DNA of 64,000 nucleotides from Phascolarctos cinereus (GCF_002099425.1 NW_018343987.1:13641501-13705500); one strand, 5' to 3'. Positions 1 through 12,134 are shown, numbered from the stretch's first letter. A program made the numbers and translations. The notes: a model not told the origin generated them from the sequence alone.

Positions 1-60
1 GCACTGTGTTAAGCACTGGGGATATATAAATAAGAAAAAGGAAGACATGTCCATTGTTAA
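1..60 (-). repeat. L2 LINE 3'-end fragment
   Basis: Reads 'gcactgtgttaagcactggg' and then a purine-rich run. This is the reverse complement of the usual L2 3' end (cccagtgcttaacacagtgc). It is cut by the window edge. Confidence 0.5.
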
Positions 61-495
61 ATAAACAGAATCAAAAGGACTTTCATATAGCTGCTTTAGT
101 GGACTTTCTGACCTGTTTCCGTGGACTGCATATATTTAAGATGTTTTCCCATTAGGCTTTCTAGCTTCATAAAATAGTACTGTTATCTTAAACTTAGATA
201 GCCCAGCAAAAGCTCTTCAGAAAATTACCTAGAAGTGATACAAAGACTGGTTTCCTTAAATTACTGAAAGTTATCATAGACTTCTTTATGTGGAATATCT
301 ACTTTAATGAAATTTTCTGACTTGAAGAAGGTGAGAGAAGTGATTAACTAGGTTGTTGAAAACAAGAAGAAATTCTGAGCTTCTGGACTCGGAAGTACTG
401 GAGCAAACCAGGAGCCATGGAAGGACTTTGAGATCTCCAGAGGAAGGAGTCACTGCCTGAGGAGAGTCCTTGGCTCTAAGTCAGGGGGCTCCAGG
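61..495. other. Unassigned intronic sequence
   Basis: No exon, known repeat or RNA gene recognised. The last 100 bases may be 5' flank or untranslated sequence carried along with the TRIM-like copy that follows. Confidence 0.4.
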
Positions 496-1300
496 TTGAA
501 GAAAACCCTCAAGAAAAGGAACATGATCCAAAGTCTCCAGCAGGAGACCATCTGCAGCATTTATCTGACATTCTTCTCAGAGTCTCTCACTTTCAATTAT
601 GGGCACAACTTTTGCCAGTTTTGTCTGACCATGAGCAAGGAAGCTGGGGCCACACATTTCTCTTATCCTGAATGTAGAGAAGTCAGTGTTCCTGTCAAAG
701 TTGACTGCTGTGTGCAAGAATCTCAACCCCTAGAACTTGCAGAACCTTGTGGGAAAAGCCATTGTCAGAAGCACCAGCAAGTTTTCCAGCTGTTAAAGAA
801 GATCAGACCTCCCTCTGTATAGCCTGTATTAAAGCTGGGGAACATGCACCTTTTCCCCCCAAAGAAGAGACTGCTGAGAACTGCAGGGAGAAACTCCAGG
901 ACACTGTGCCTCATTTGAGAGAGATAAGGCACTGAAGGAACTTAATGCTTCAAAGAAGAATAGATGGGTTAAGTGGGAAAAGCTGATTAGAGAATATGCG
1001 AGAATGCACTGATTCATATTTGAAGAAGAGTGCAGATGCCTAGATATGGTGACATATGACGAATCAGTGACTTTCTAGCTAATGGACAATTACTGTAATA
1101 GAATGTATCAGCATTTTAAAAACATGGGAGATACTACCCAAGACATGGATGAAACAAGAGTCAGACCTGATTTGGAGCTCCTTCAGGAAGGTAAAGAGCT
1201 ATTGCAAATGAGTGATCCACTGCTTTCTGAAACGTCAAGGTCTGAGGCCTGGGAGACAATATGCTTGATTGGGGAAACTGACAAAATCAATTGCAAATAA
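496..1300 (+). pseudogene. TRIM-family RING/B-box pseudogene (probable retrocopy)
   Basis: Broken copy of a TRIM-type E3 ubiquitin ligase gene. From the ATG at 523 the reading frame gives LQQETICSIY, then GHNFCQFC, then PECREVS, the skeleton of a TRIM RING finger, followed by a B-box start (CGKSHCQKH). Several zinc ligands are lost: the second Cys of the first pair is Tyr, and Tyr also stands before GHNFC and in place of the Cys before PEC. The frame stops at 820-822, while the B-box continues in another frame (SLCIACIKAGEHA, about 800-935), so there is at least one frameshift. Coiled-coil-like text resumes at 1082-1300 (DLELLQEGKELLQMSDPLL). No SPRY domain follows. RING, B-box and coiled coil run on without introns, which suggests a processed copy. 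It lies in a USP28 intron on the same strand. The parent TRIM gene was not identified. Confidence 0.75.
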
Positions 1301-4300
1301 GATCAATTTTTAAAAGACATAGAATCAATCTGATCATCCTTCTTCCCTCTTTGATCAGTGTCTTTCATAGGTCACTTATTTATAGGCTAATTTTATAAGT
1401 TCTTTTGGAATTACATGTCTCTAAGAAAACTCAGCAAACAGGTACTGTGGAACAAAAAGCCGACATAGTACAATAATGATCATCATTATTAACGAAGGTC
1501 AAGTTTCCTTGTAGCTTGGTGGTGATCCACTTCCTGTGTCCATTAATGTCTGGTCTCTGGAAACATCTTCTTTTGGACAGTCTAGAATAGGTCTTGTTCT
1601 CAAGGTAGCTCTGAACGGGGCTTCTCTTCAGGAGATTTGCTTCTCTGGTTCCATATCACTTGTAGAGAATCTTAGATGTTTCTGCTAAAATCTTTTGCAT
1701 AACAGATCTCAATACAACTTAGTGTACTCTTTTAAATTTTACTTCTCTACTAGCTAGTTCTTGTGGTGAAAACCAGCTCAAAATGTGTGGCTCTGATCTT
1801 ATTAAGAACAGAGCTATAAAAGGACATCAAATTAGGAACACATAGTTCACTTGAAACTTCAGAAAATTTCATTTCTTAAATACCCCATACTAGTTCTGTT
1901 TTTATCTAAATCCTATACCTGACATAGACACTGCTAACAAAAGACTGAAGAATCTTTAAAAAAAAAAGTCTGTGAGGATCTGACCTGTAAAATGAGCCCT
2001 TCTGGTTAATGATTTAATATTTACCAAATTAGACCTGTAAGTTAGGGTTAAAAGTACTCTTCTAGATTAGCATTGACTACATTATCATTTAACTTCTTGC
2101 GATATAAGTTAGCAAATTATGTTGGTATATTTTAAAAATTCATATAACTGAGAAATCAAAAATGAAATATTTTAAAGTACCAGGGAAGTCAGAACTCCGA
2201 AAACCTTTTATAATTACATGTATAATTGTCTGATCTTGTTGCTTTCTTAAATTTTTCCACTCCAGTTAATTTTCCACTTTAATTATTTAGAACTCCAATT
2301 AATTCCAATTCTCCCTTTAGGAGATTTAATCCTTATAGGAACACGTAGGTAACAATGACCTCTATTACACAAATGAATTCACTTAAAAGATGGGTAAATA
2401 TTCTAATTAATTCCAAATTGTATACAAAGAACAGTGTATATCTCAAATGAGCAGTCTATATGTAAATTGCTTGCACTTCAGGACATGCTTTACACATAGG
2501 TGTTAATGCCAAATTAAATAATAAACTTAAGTAAAAATAGATTCCTCTTTGAGGTAGCACAAGATAGTCCATAAGTTACTCTCCTCCAAGATAACTGATT
2601 GTACTGAAAAGCTTGTCCTTAAAACAAATCAGAAGATGTTTCTGATTTTATTCTTACTAATTAATAGATTTATATCTTGGGCCACCCAAACTTCTGTTTC
2701 ATTAATTATTCCCATCACATTCCGGCTATTTCAAGAACTTTATCTTATATATGAATATATAACTGTTAACAGGTAGATGTTTAGAATATGGAAATGACTA
2801 TAATTTTGTATTGAAGATGTTAAGATTTTACATACTTACATCCTATGGCATTACAGAAGTGCTGAAGTATTGCAACAAGAAGATTCATTATATTAAGAAA
2901 AAATTACAACTTTACCTGTCATGGAGAGATTTGCCATGAAAGGAAGATGCAGGGACTTGACAATAACAGCATCAACACTGGTCCTCCGGGCCTCCCCCTG
3001 CTGGGAGCCTGGGAATTTCAAGTTGCAGTTTTTATTACTGTAGTTCCATAACATAAACAATAATGTTTCTCATATCCTTCTTATTTCAGTGAAACCAAAA
3101 ACCTCCCTCAAACCTTTCTTTCCGATATGTTTAGACTTCCTACTTTTCTCTGTATGTTCCTCCAGTGGTCTTGAAAACCACACCTTTTTTATTCATTTTC
3201 TTCTCCTAAACTTTCTTTTACTTGCTCAGTTCCTAAATTCTTAATATTTCAGTCATGTCCCGGACTGTCTATAGAACTAATCTTCATGCCACCGAATTTC
3301 TCCTTTGTAATTTTGGCACACAAAATTAAACAAAACCAGTGACTTACTAAAAACTTTTACTCCTAAAGTTGCATAGTTTATTTCAACTGAGGTAACTTTG
3401 CCATTAATTTACCTAGAATAATTAAATCTTTGAATTATTGCTAATTAACTATGATTCTGTTGTTCTGTAAGAAATGAAAACTCCTCATCTCTTTCTTACT
3501 TTCCCAGAGGTAGAGAGTGGTTTATAATGTACAATACTAGTCTTAATCCTGACTGCAAACTATCAAAAATCCATTAAGATGTTTTTAGCAATTATAAAAA
3601 ACCTTTAACAGCTGATAAAAGTGTAGTCTATTCAAATAACAATCAAGTTGTCATATTATTCACAGAAATAATACAAAACATTTTTCCAAATTAACTTTCA
3701 CTCATATATATAAGTTACTCCCTTAAATAAGCTTCTCTCTTTTTTTTGTGGGCAAGAAGCAAGACAGTTCTTAAAAAATTCAGATTGTAAATTTGCTTTA
3801 AGAGTTAGCCCAAAGTGACTTCCCTTTCTTTTTTCTTTTTCTCATATATATCTATGGTGATATTCCCAAGTTCATTTTTACATTACTCAATGCCACTTAG
3901 CACAAAAAACATAGATATACCACTTAATTCCTAGTAGGCAGTGATTAGAAAAAGCAGTGTTAATGATTTCTGCATTGCATAGTTTGAATGTATCTAATCC
4001 CATATCCACGTAATACTTCTCCATAATCTGTTATAAAAATGGGTAGGAGTCTCATTTTCTTCTTGACAAATTGTCTGAAATCTATTCCAATTAATATCCA
4101 TTCTCGAATTGAGGAGTCCAATATAATTTACAACAAAATTTCTAAGTTACTTAAGTTGGTAAAACTCCCAGGTTAAAGTTTCTCATTTCAAAACACACCG
4201 CTTAAAAAAAAAAAGAAATCCTTTCTAAATTGATTTGTACTTAACTTTAATTTGCAAAACTTCCCAACTATCTAATTAGATATTCCAATAAAACTTATTT

Positions 4301-5789
4301 ACTTTCTGGATGTTTCCTAATTTACATAAACTTTTCTCTTTTTTGTGAACCAGGAAAGAGTTAATAATAGGTAGTTCCTAAATGCCATATTTATTTAAAA
4401 TGTAAGTTGCAACCTATTTTTTCCTTCACTTTGAAACTTCATTAATATCAGCTTTCAAACCAGCCTCTTTCTATTCATCGAAATGACCTTCTCTCCTTAA
4501 CTATAAAACGATAAGTTTGTTACTTGACAGGCAAAGAATAAGAGACCTAAGTGTTATTTTTCCCTTTAACTTTCACAATTATGTTCTCAATTTCCTTAAA
4601 ACAAATTCTGAAGAATGTTAACCCAAAACTCACTAGAGTATTTCACCATTTATAAAAACCAAACAAAAAACCAAACAAAAAACATTTAAACTGCAATTTG
4701 GAAATTGACAGTAGAGAACTTACATTTTAGTCTCTGGCTAGTTTTATGGTTCCAAAAATCCTGTAAAGTGGGGAAAAGATCTCGCTCCTTTTATCCATGA
4801 ACCCTGTTTCCTTACTGATGTGGCATAGATATACATATATGGACACAATTGTAAACACACAGGCACAGAGAAAGAAACACAGAAAAACCAACATACAGCT
4901 GTGATATAGTGGCTACAATGTTTCCTTACTGTATCAGTGTGAGACTTCTGTAGCAGCCTTCCAAATTTTACTTGTCCTTTGTTAAGTACTTCCTCTGCTT
5001 AATCTTTTTACTGGTTCAATTTAACTAAATGTCACTGATAGAGAGCCCTTATATCTAAAAAGAAGCAAAAACACAGGTTGTTGTTCTCAATTTGGCCACC
5101 GGGTGTCTCCAGAGATCTGCTGTCTCACCCTCCCCAGGCTAATCTGACCACGGGGAGAAAAATTCACTTAGAAATCAATTTGCTCTATATTTTAGATATT
5201 CCCTAGGATCCTAGCTAGGAGAGTCAGTAGTAGTATTTCACTAGGTCATCTCAGTTCTACCGAACAGGAAAAACTCAATAGCAGTCACACTATGACTCCC
5301 TGGCTAGAAATAAATATTAATTTCTCAATTCCCTCAAAATTTTGAAGAACACCACTGGAAGTAATTAGTGTCCACTTTTGCTGTAGAAATGTAAGACTTC
5401 CTCGGTTTTTCAAGCTTGGGGAATATCAATATGGTGCACCCTTCTGATTACCCCACCCCCCTCCAACTTTCGGAGGTCTTCTTTGAAGGCAAAGACTTCC
5501 TTCAAGGGGTTCTCTTAATCCTGTTTGGAACCCTTTGAAGGATCAGTTCCCTTCAAAGGATTCCACTAATGATCCAGGGAATACACCCAGGTTATTTGCC
5601 AGTTATTTCCAAATATATCAGTTGTAGCTTTTAACACAAAATAAAACACAAAACAAATTCCATCAGGATATTTATCTTCTTGTCCAAAGAAGATCTATTA
5701 GGAGTGTTCAGGATAAGAGTCAGTTCATGGCCACAGATTCCTTAACAGAAAACTCTCCATTTGTGGAAAGTTTTACCAGGGCCCTAAAG
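1301..5789. other. AT-rich intron block, possibly the degraded body of an LTR element
   Basis: About 4.5 kb with no open frame of note, no recognised SINE and no exon. The + strand is rich in T and C, so the - strand is A- and purine-rich. That bias, together with the LTR-like sequence that follows in - orientation, would fit a degraded retroviral interior. I see no recognisable gag, pol or env motif and no second LTR, so this is a weak inference. It could equally be ordinary AT-rich intron. Confidence 0.3.
5527..5564. repeat. 15-bp inverted repeat (hairpin)
   Basis: The left arm 5527-5541 (ggaaccctttgaagg) and right arm 5550-5564 (ccttcaaaggattcc) pair at 14 of 15 positions around an 8-base loop. 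Related 'ccttcaagg' and 'tttgaagg' words occur just upstream, near 5470-5510. Confidence 0.8.
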
Positions 5790-6290
5790 TAGGTAGATGG
5801 AGGTCCTGGTAAGGGGCTTGGGGGAAGCTCTTTCTTTCTGATTCCACTGTGGTTACCAAATTGTCTTGAGTGAAATTCAACAAAGATAGAGCAAGATAAC
5901 AGTTTATTAACAGGGTGTGTGAACCTGGTAATAAAGCAGGTCTGATGACTGCCTCAGGTAGCCAAAAGATCCCTAGACCAAAATGCAGCTCTTTTTTATA
6001 AACATAAAACAAAGCACAGAACAGGGTACTTGAGGAAATAATACAGTTGATTATAGGGTTGGCAGCAGCATGGGGGTGAGGACAACATGTTTGATTATAG
6101 AGCTGAGGTGTGGGAAACAATATGATTGATTGGAAATTGGGAATGAAGGGTTAGCAACAACTTTCTCCTTGCCTCCAGTAACTAAGAGAAATGTTCATTG
6201 TTTGAGTTCACCTGTAAGGTTAGAGATAGTGGACCCCAGACTTCTTTTGATAGCAAACCAGATATCCTTGAACAACGATACCTTGGAGGT
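5790..6290 (-). mobile_element. LTR-like fossil (endogenous retrovirus or LTR kin)
   Basis: Read on the - strand, a TATA-like TTTATAAAAAAG (near 5993-6004) is followed about 90 bases on by an AATAAA-type signal (near 5903), then a short tail. This is the promoter-to-polyA order of a retroviral LTR. Ends are approximate, no paired LTR was found, and family and age are not assignable beyond 'old and degraded'. Confidence 0.4.
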
Positions 6291-6524
6291 ATAAAGATAC
6301 TAGGTACTAGACCAGACTCTCTAGTGTCCACAAAAGGATAGGAGATTTCTTTGAGGCAAGAATAGGGTAGTGATTAGCAAGAGTACTGGATTTCTAAACT
6401 TAACTCATTACAGACCAGCTGAATTTCTGAACCAAGTTCAGAGACAAAGCACCATGACTTAGACAGAAACTAGACAAAATCAATTAATTGGGAATAGTGT
6501 CAATTTTAAAAAGACACAAAATTG

Positions 6525-6675
6525 GGGGCAGCTAGGTGGTACAGTGCATAGAGCTCCAGCCTTGGTGTCAGGAGGACCTGGGTTCAAATCTAGCCTCAGA
6601 CACTTGACACTTAAGTAGCTGTGTGACCCTGGGCAAGTCACTTAACCCTGATTGCCTCACCAAAAAAAAAAAAAA
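6525..6675 (+). mobile_element. Marsupial tRNA-derived SINE (WSINE1/Mar1-like)
   Basis: Full-length copy: GGGGCAGCTAGGTGG head, GTTCAAATC box-B-like core, 'tgtgaccctgggcaagtcac' CORE section, and an A-run tail at 6661-6675. Confidence 0.9.
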
Positions 6676-6689
6676 GCAAAAAACCCCCA

Positions 6690-7680
6690 AACAATCAATC
6701 TTATCATTTTACTGTGTTATAATTGAGTGGTTGAAGGAGACAGGGTCCTTTCAGAATGATAGGAGTGAAGTAGAAGGAATTTACTTGTCTTAGGGGGAGT
6801 CGGAGAAGAGGTGGCAGTGGAGATGGGCCTTGATAAGAGGGAGAGACTTTCAAAAGGCAGCAATATTGTTGAGACCTTTCTAGGATGATGGAAATAACCA
6901 AAGGCATAGAGACAGGAAAAGGTAGGATGAGAACTGGAGTACTTTATTTTGGGTAGAGTATGGAGTGAATGGAGGAGGATAATGTAAGAAGTTTAAAAGT
7001 TGTTTTGGATCTAGATTGTGGAGGTCCTTAAATGCCAGGCTAGGGAGTTTGGATTTAATTCAGTAAGCATTAAATCCTGGAAGGTTTTGAATTATATACG
7101 TTAGGAAGGTTATTTAGTCATCCGTGAATGATTAGACTGGAAAAGAAGGGAGACCAATTGAGAGATCATTGTAACAGTTTAGTTGAAAAGTAATGGGGAC
7201 CTGAAGTAGGCTAGTGGTAGTGGCATGTTAAGAGAAAAAAGGGAATAGATATGAGAAGTTATAAAGGTAAAAACAATAAGATTTGATAACTAACTGGAAA
7301 TGGGGAATGTTGGGGAGGGAATAGTCAAGGATAATTCATATTTCAACCCTGGACAATTAGAGAAATTGTAACGCCATCAACACAAATAGGGTGTTGGCCA
7401 ATGAATTCCATCAGCCTAAGGGTAGATAGAAGAAAGTTAGTTGCTGAGAGTAGGACGGAGCCCAGATGTTTGAGGCTGGCAAAAGTAGTGGATAAGCCCA
7501 GACATAGTTGCTTTTCAGAGTCTTCCTGCATCAGTGACCCAACTAATCACCTAGTCCATGAGGGTTACAGATCTTACCCAACCTTAGTAGGTCATGAGGT
7601 AGATCACTAGGAGAGAACAGAGAATAGGCAGCAGGGGTGGAGGTGTAGCACATCATTAGTGGGCTTGTCATCTCCCTCTC
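6690..7680 (-). repeat. Ancient L2-type LINE body (antisense)
   Basis: Purine-rich text with phrases such as 'gaggtccttaaatgccagg' and 'tttggatttaattcagtaag' that recur, diverged, at 27,240-27,340 and 30,060-30,150. Those copies end in an antisense L2 3' end, so I assign this one to the same family. The family name is less certain than the shared origin. Confidence 0.45.
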
Positions 7681-8219
7681 TCAAAGGTAAATGAAAGAGA
7701 TTGATAGAAAGAAGCCCGAATAGATAAAGGACACCCTAGAAAGGCCTATAAAAGCTGACAGAGGAAGAGAAACTAGTATACATTCTAGAGCTAGTACATT
7801 AAACAGGTATTTCACAGCAAAGGAAAATGAGTCAAAAATCTCTGAAGCTGAAAAATGCTATACATCCTATGAGATCCCAAGAAATCGCTATGGGAAACTT
7901 CCTGCCAAGATGGCTGCCTGACTAGAGGTAAACTGTTCAGCTCCCACGTGACTGCGCTAGCAAAACACTTGAGTTCTATACCAAACCAAAAACTGATTAA
8001 GAAATTCAGTGAGAAACATGGAGATCAAAGTGCCAGAACTGCCAAGAGGTCAGTCAGAAGCCTCCAGTCCCCAGTCCTAACTCTCCAGACTTTCTCTACC
8101 ATGCCACACTGAAAGGACTCTCTGTCCCTGGGGTCCCTTCTTCTGATCAGCTGCTACCTGTCAGAACTTCCATTTTAAGGGAAATGCCCAGGTCAGCCAT
8201 GTCTTCATCCTCTCCAAGT
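7681..8219. other. Unassigned intron; possible L1 5'-UTR fragment
   Basis: No exon seen. Around 7910-7950 'gccaagatggctgcctgac' resembles the YY1-site-bearing start of mammalian L1 5' UTRs, but the match is short. Confidence 0.3.
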
Positions 8220-8440
8220 TCCTCTTATCTCTCTAGACTTTCTTCACTATGTTCTCTTTTCTCCTTTTCAGCTCCTCTTTATGTGCTGTCTTCACCCTTT
8301 TTAAAGCTCCCTTTTATGTGTAAGTCTTCCCTCATTAGAATATAAGCTCCTTGAGGGCAGGGACTTTCTGCTTGCATTTGTATTCCTAGTGCTTAGCACA
8401 TTGTAATCACTTTATAAATTCTTCTTGACTTGTTTTGACC
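8220..8440 (+). repeat. L2 LINE 3' end
   Basis: Contains 'ataagctccttgagggcagg' and 'gtgcttagcaca', the standard L2 3' terminal phrases, in sense orientation. Confidence 0.75.
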
Positions 8441-8596
8441 TAAAGCCTGTAGGAAAAGGTGGCCCTACTAGCAACTCAAATCTCTTGTGTGCTGAGACAA
8501 GAAAGGTGGAAGGCTCACTTGAGAAAGCCACCTTGGAAGTGCCTAGTGTGATCCTGACTGTGGTGCCTAGGTATTTGAACTGTTTCTTTCTGGATA

Positions 8597-8929
8597 CAGT
8601 TATCCCTTTCACATCTTGACTTTCCCCATTGCAGTTTCGATATGTTGCGGGTCAGCATAAGAAATTAAATGGGAATTTTGGGGGAGTTTAGTGGAAGCCA
8701 CAGATGACACAGAAAAAGTTTAGAAACTCAGAAATGCATAAATTACATGTGTAGTATTGTATAATACCAACATGTTTTATCTTTTAATACTGTAAACATC
8801 CCATAAAACAAAAAGAAAAAATTCAGAGTTTTTCTCTGGTACAAAAGGAGGGCCAAAAAATTTTACACAGATTTTCCAGATTTCTGGGGTGCTGTACCTC
8901 TAACCCCTACAATATGGAAGGGATAACTG
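8597..8929. mobile_element. Short pogo/Tigger-like DNA transposon (MITE)
   Basis: 333-bp element with terminal inverted repeats: CAGTTATCCCTT at the left and its reverse complement at the right, with about 18 imperfect bases matching. It is flanked on each side by TA (8595-8596 and 8930-8931), the target duplication of Tc1/mariner/pogo elements. There is no transposase, so it is non-autonomous. Confidence 0.8.
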
Positions 8930-8999
8930 TACTTGCAGTATTTATTTAATTTACTTGATGTTAGAACTCTGAATTTTGGCTGTGACGTTCCTGGGACTC

Positions 9000-9700
9000 T
9001 TTCTTTTGGGGTTTCTCTCAAGAGGTGATTGTTGAATTCTTTCTGTCCTCATTTTGACCTCTGGTTAATAGATATGGACAGTTTTCATTTATGATTAATG
9101 ATTTCTTAAAATGTGATTTATGATTTCTTGAAGTATACGTCCAGACCTTTTTATTTTTAATCATATTTTTCAGAAGGTCCTTAAATTACTACTTCTTGAT
9201 CTTTTTTCCAGATCAGTGTGTGTGTGTGTATAAAGCATCTTAAATTTCCTTTAAAATTTAAAAGAATTGTTATAATTTTTTTTGCTGTCTCATGGAGTGA
9301 TTGACTTTTTTTTAATCTATTCTCATTTTTAGAGAATGCATTTCTTGGGTAAGATTTACCATTTCCTCTTCTATGCTACTTATTCTCCTTCCAGTTCTTT
9401 CTTCCAGAGCTTTTTACATTTCTTCTAAGGTATTCTGTCCTTGTGGACAATCTCCTTCTTCCTCTGAGTCACTACTTGTAGTTGTTACAGAGTTTTTCTT
9501 CACTTTTGGGAGATCTCTGTATTTGCAGTAATTTGTGTTACCCTCCAATGTCTCCAGCTGTAGTTCTTTGTGCCAGACCCTGCCCCATGTTGTGCTTTTG
9601 GGGAGGGGTGGTTGAGCCGTTTGGTCTTGCTGTGGGTTGCAATCTGGGTTGCTATGCTGACATCAGCTAGCAGGGCTTAATTAAACTCTCCCAGGATTTT
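9000..9700 (-). repeat. Possible L1 ORF1-region fragment
   Basis: Reverse-strand text near 9370-9430 gives Glu/Lys-rich coiled-coil-like peptide (KALEERT and similar) as in L1 ORF1. Heavily decayed and tentative. Confidence 0.35.
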
Positions 9701-9719
9701 CGAGCTTTGGAGTACTGGA

Positions 9720-9960
9720 TATTCAGGATCCTTTTTTCTTATGTTGTTATCAGTATAGTTTTGTTAATGTGAACATTTATCCCCAGCTTCAGTTCATTCT
9801 GAGCTTTAGCACTCCTGACACTGTTCTTACAAGACTATGCCACACTTTTGTAGAAGTCACAACCTGCTCTTGATTTTTGTCTTCTCAAGCATGTCTTTTA
9901 TAAATTGAAGTTGACTGGTCAGTTTTGTAAGTATCCATGTCAATTTCTTTAGAAAACTTT
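9720..9960 (-). repeat. CR1/L3 LINE fragment (antisense)
   Basis: Contains 'ttcattctgagctttagca' and 'ctcctgacactgttcttac', phrases typical of antisense CR1/L3 relics in amniote genomes. Confidence 0.5.
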
Positions 9961-9998
9961 AGAAAACTCAGAATCATTACCGGGCTTGTCCAGCTTTT

Positions 9999-10140
9999 TT
10001 CATTTTATAGATGAGGAAAACAAGGTCCAGGATTGTTCAAGCTTATATAGGTAGTAAGTACCAGAAGTGAGATTTGAACACAGGTCCTCTTACTCCGGAG
10101 TCAGTGATATTTCCTCTCCATATCATGTTTCCTTACCATT
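9999..10140 (-). repeat. MIR-type CORE-SINE fragment
   Basis: 'atagatgaggaaaacaag' and 'gagatttgaacacaggtcc' match the antisense MIR core and tRNA-like part. Confidence 0.6.
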
Positions 10141-10213
10141 TCATTTTTGTCTTAGTATCTCTCACTTCCTAATCAAAAGTGTTTCTTTTTGTGACTTAAG
10201 AATTTCCTTCTTG

Positions 10214-10361
10214 GGGCAGCTAGGTGGTACAATAGATAGAGCAACCGGCCCTGGAGTCAGGAGGACCTGAGTTTAAATCCAGCCTCAGAACATAACATGC
10301 ACTAGCTGTGTGACTGTGGGCAAGTCACTTAACCCCAATTGCCTCACCAAAAAAAAAAAAA
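10214..10361 (+). mobile_element. Marsupial tRNA-derived SINE with target duplication
   Basis: Full-length GGGGCAGCTAGGTGG-type SINE with an A tail. It is flanked by 'aagaatttccttcttg' (10198-10213) and 'aagaatttcgttcttg' (10362-10377), a 16-bp target-site duplication with one mismatch. Confidence 0.95.
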
Positions 10362-10429
10362 AAGAATTTCGTTCTTGAGTGCTTCTCTTTCTTCCTGGGC
10401 TTACATTTCCTGTAGAATTTTAGGCTACA

Positions 10430-10880
10430 TTTTGGGAAAACTTTTTATAAACTAGAGTTCTTGGAGAAGGGTGATTGGGATAGTAAAGGGCTTTGAGCTC
10501 ATGTAATATAATTAGTATTGAACTAGGGATGTTTTGCCTGGAGGGGAAAAAAAAAGGGTGGGCATGATAACTGTCTTTTAAGTATTTGAAGGGCTGTGCT
10601 TGTGGAAGATGAATTAAACTTATTCTACTTGGCCTCAGAGGATAGAACCTAGAGGTAGTAAATAGAAATTGTAGAGAGGCAGAAGTAGGCTTTCTATAAA
10701 GGAAGCATTTTCCAACAATTATTTTACAAAAATAGAATGGATTGCCTAGGAAGGGAAAGCTGTGGATTCTTCTCCCTCACTAAAGGTCTTCAGGAGAAGA
10801 CTGAATGGACCTGGTACAAATTGAACTAGATAGCCTTTGAGGTCTTAGAACTGGGATTCTTTTGATTCAAAGTGCAGTCA
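10430..10880 (+). repeat. CR1/L3 LINE 3' region
   Basis: Ordered phrases of the CR1/L3 3' end: 'gaagggctgtgcttgtgg', 'gaatggattgcctaggaag', 'gaactagatagcctttgagg', 'tcttagaactgggattct'. Confidence 0.7.
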
Positions 10881-11310
10881 TGTGGGAGAGATAATAAGTA
10901 AGAAAGCTTTGGTTTAAAATGGGAACACTGAAGTTATGAATAACATGGAAGATAGGTTTTACTTTATAATGTGTTAAGTTTTATTTTGATACTTTTGTTA
11001 GAAGCAGATGCACTTTGTTTTCAGTAGAGCCTTCCTTTTTGTAGTAGGGCAGTTCTGTGCATACTCTGTTACCACTATTTGTGTTAAGTCCATTATAAAC
11101 AATAGTGAATCCTCTATTTAAGGGCCTGGTTCCTAACACATCATGCCAGTTTTGGAAATTCAAATCATGATCTGGGAGGATACTTAGCTCCATAAAATCC
11201 CCAAAATTTACAGCATTACTATAAAATGAAATAGCACTTATCAAGCCCTTTCTGGCCTTCTATATTAAACTAGACATACCACTGTTTTTAAGGAATCTAA
11301 TTGTTCTAGC

Positions 11311-11511
11311 CAAATGGTTCTTAAACTTTTTGGTCTTGGGACCCATTTATACTCTTAAAAAATTTATAAGTAGGTTGTATCTGTCAATATTTGCTGTATT
11401 AGAGATGAAAACATTTTGGAATTATTGTGAAAATAGTTTTGACCTAATAGACTCTCTAAAAGGGTCCTGGGCCCCCTATGAGTCCCTGGACCACGTCTGA
11501 GAACAGCTTTA
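11311..11511. mobile_element. hAT-type DNA transposon relic
   Basis: Starts 'caaatggttcttaaactttt' and ends '...ctgagaacagcttta', so the two ends are imperfect inverted repeats of the MER1/Charlie type. The interior matches the hAT copy at 43,065-43,990. No target duplication could be read. Confidence 0.6.
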
Positions 11512-12134
11512 TGGCTATTCTCTATAGCACTTTATGGGAAAGTTGTTAGTAAGAGTTCTCAAATGGAATTCACTTAGTCCAGTGATTGAACCATTTATTT
11601 GCCTGATATCTCTTTTTGGGGGTGGTGGGGCAGAGAGAAGTATTGTTTTTGTGGATTGAACTTCCAGGTAGTTTTGTTTGTTTATTTGTTTTTTAAAGAG
11701 CCAGAAATGGTTAGTGTTCAAAAGGAGGTTGGGAAACTTGGAACATTGTACTCTTAATGTACCCATAAATCCACAGAGCTTTTAGCTGATGTTCAAATTA
11801 AGCCAGACAGAGAAAATTTAACTTACAAAATATGAGGAAAAATTTTGACTTTTTGGAAAGGTAATATGAAGGAGGAGGTTCATTCATCCACAGTCCCAGA
11901 GCTTGCTGGTTCTGGGAATGGTTGAAGGTTACATCTCACCTGTAGATTATTTATTTGCTTCTCTGGTCCACCTGGTGTGATAATAACTCAGTGTAGCCTA
12001 TCTACTGTGTAACTGGGATTCTCTATTTGGAATGTGTGAATGTCTTTAATTTTTTTTCTTCTAGTTCAAATGAACATGTTGTATTTTATGCAAAAATATA
12101 CAGAAATCAAGATTCATTTTTGTTTGTTTTACAG
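11512..12134. other. End of upstream USP28 intron
   Basis: No repeat or exon recognised. It ends in a T-rich tract and the acceptor 'ttttacag' before the first exon in the window. Confidence 0.6.

Noticed and set aside
5773-6120. 115-codon frame on the - strand
   Set aside because: It lies within the LTR-like sequence and resembles no protein family I know.
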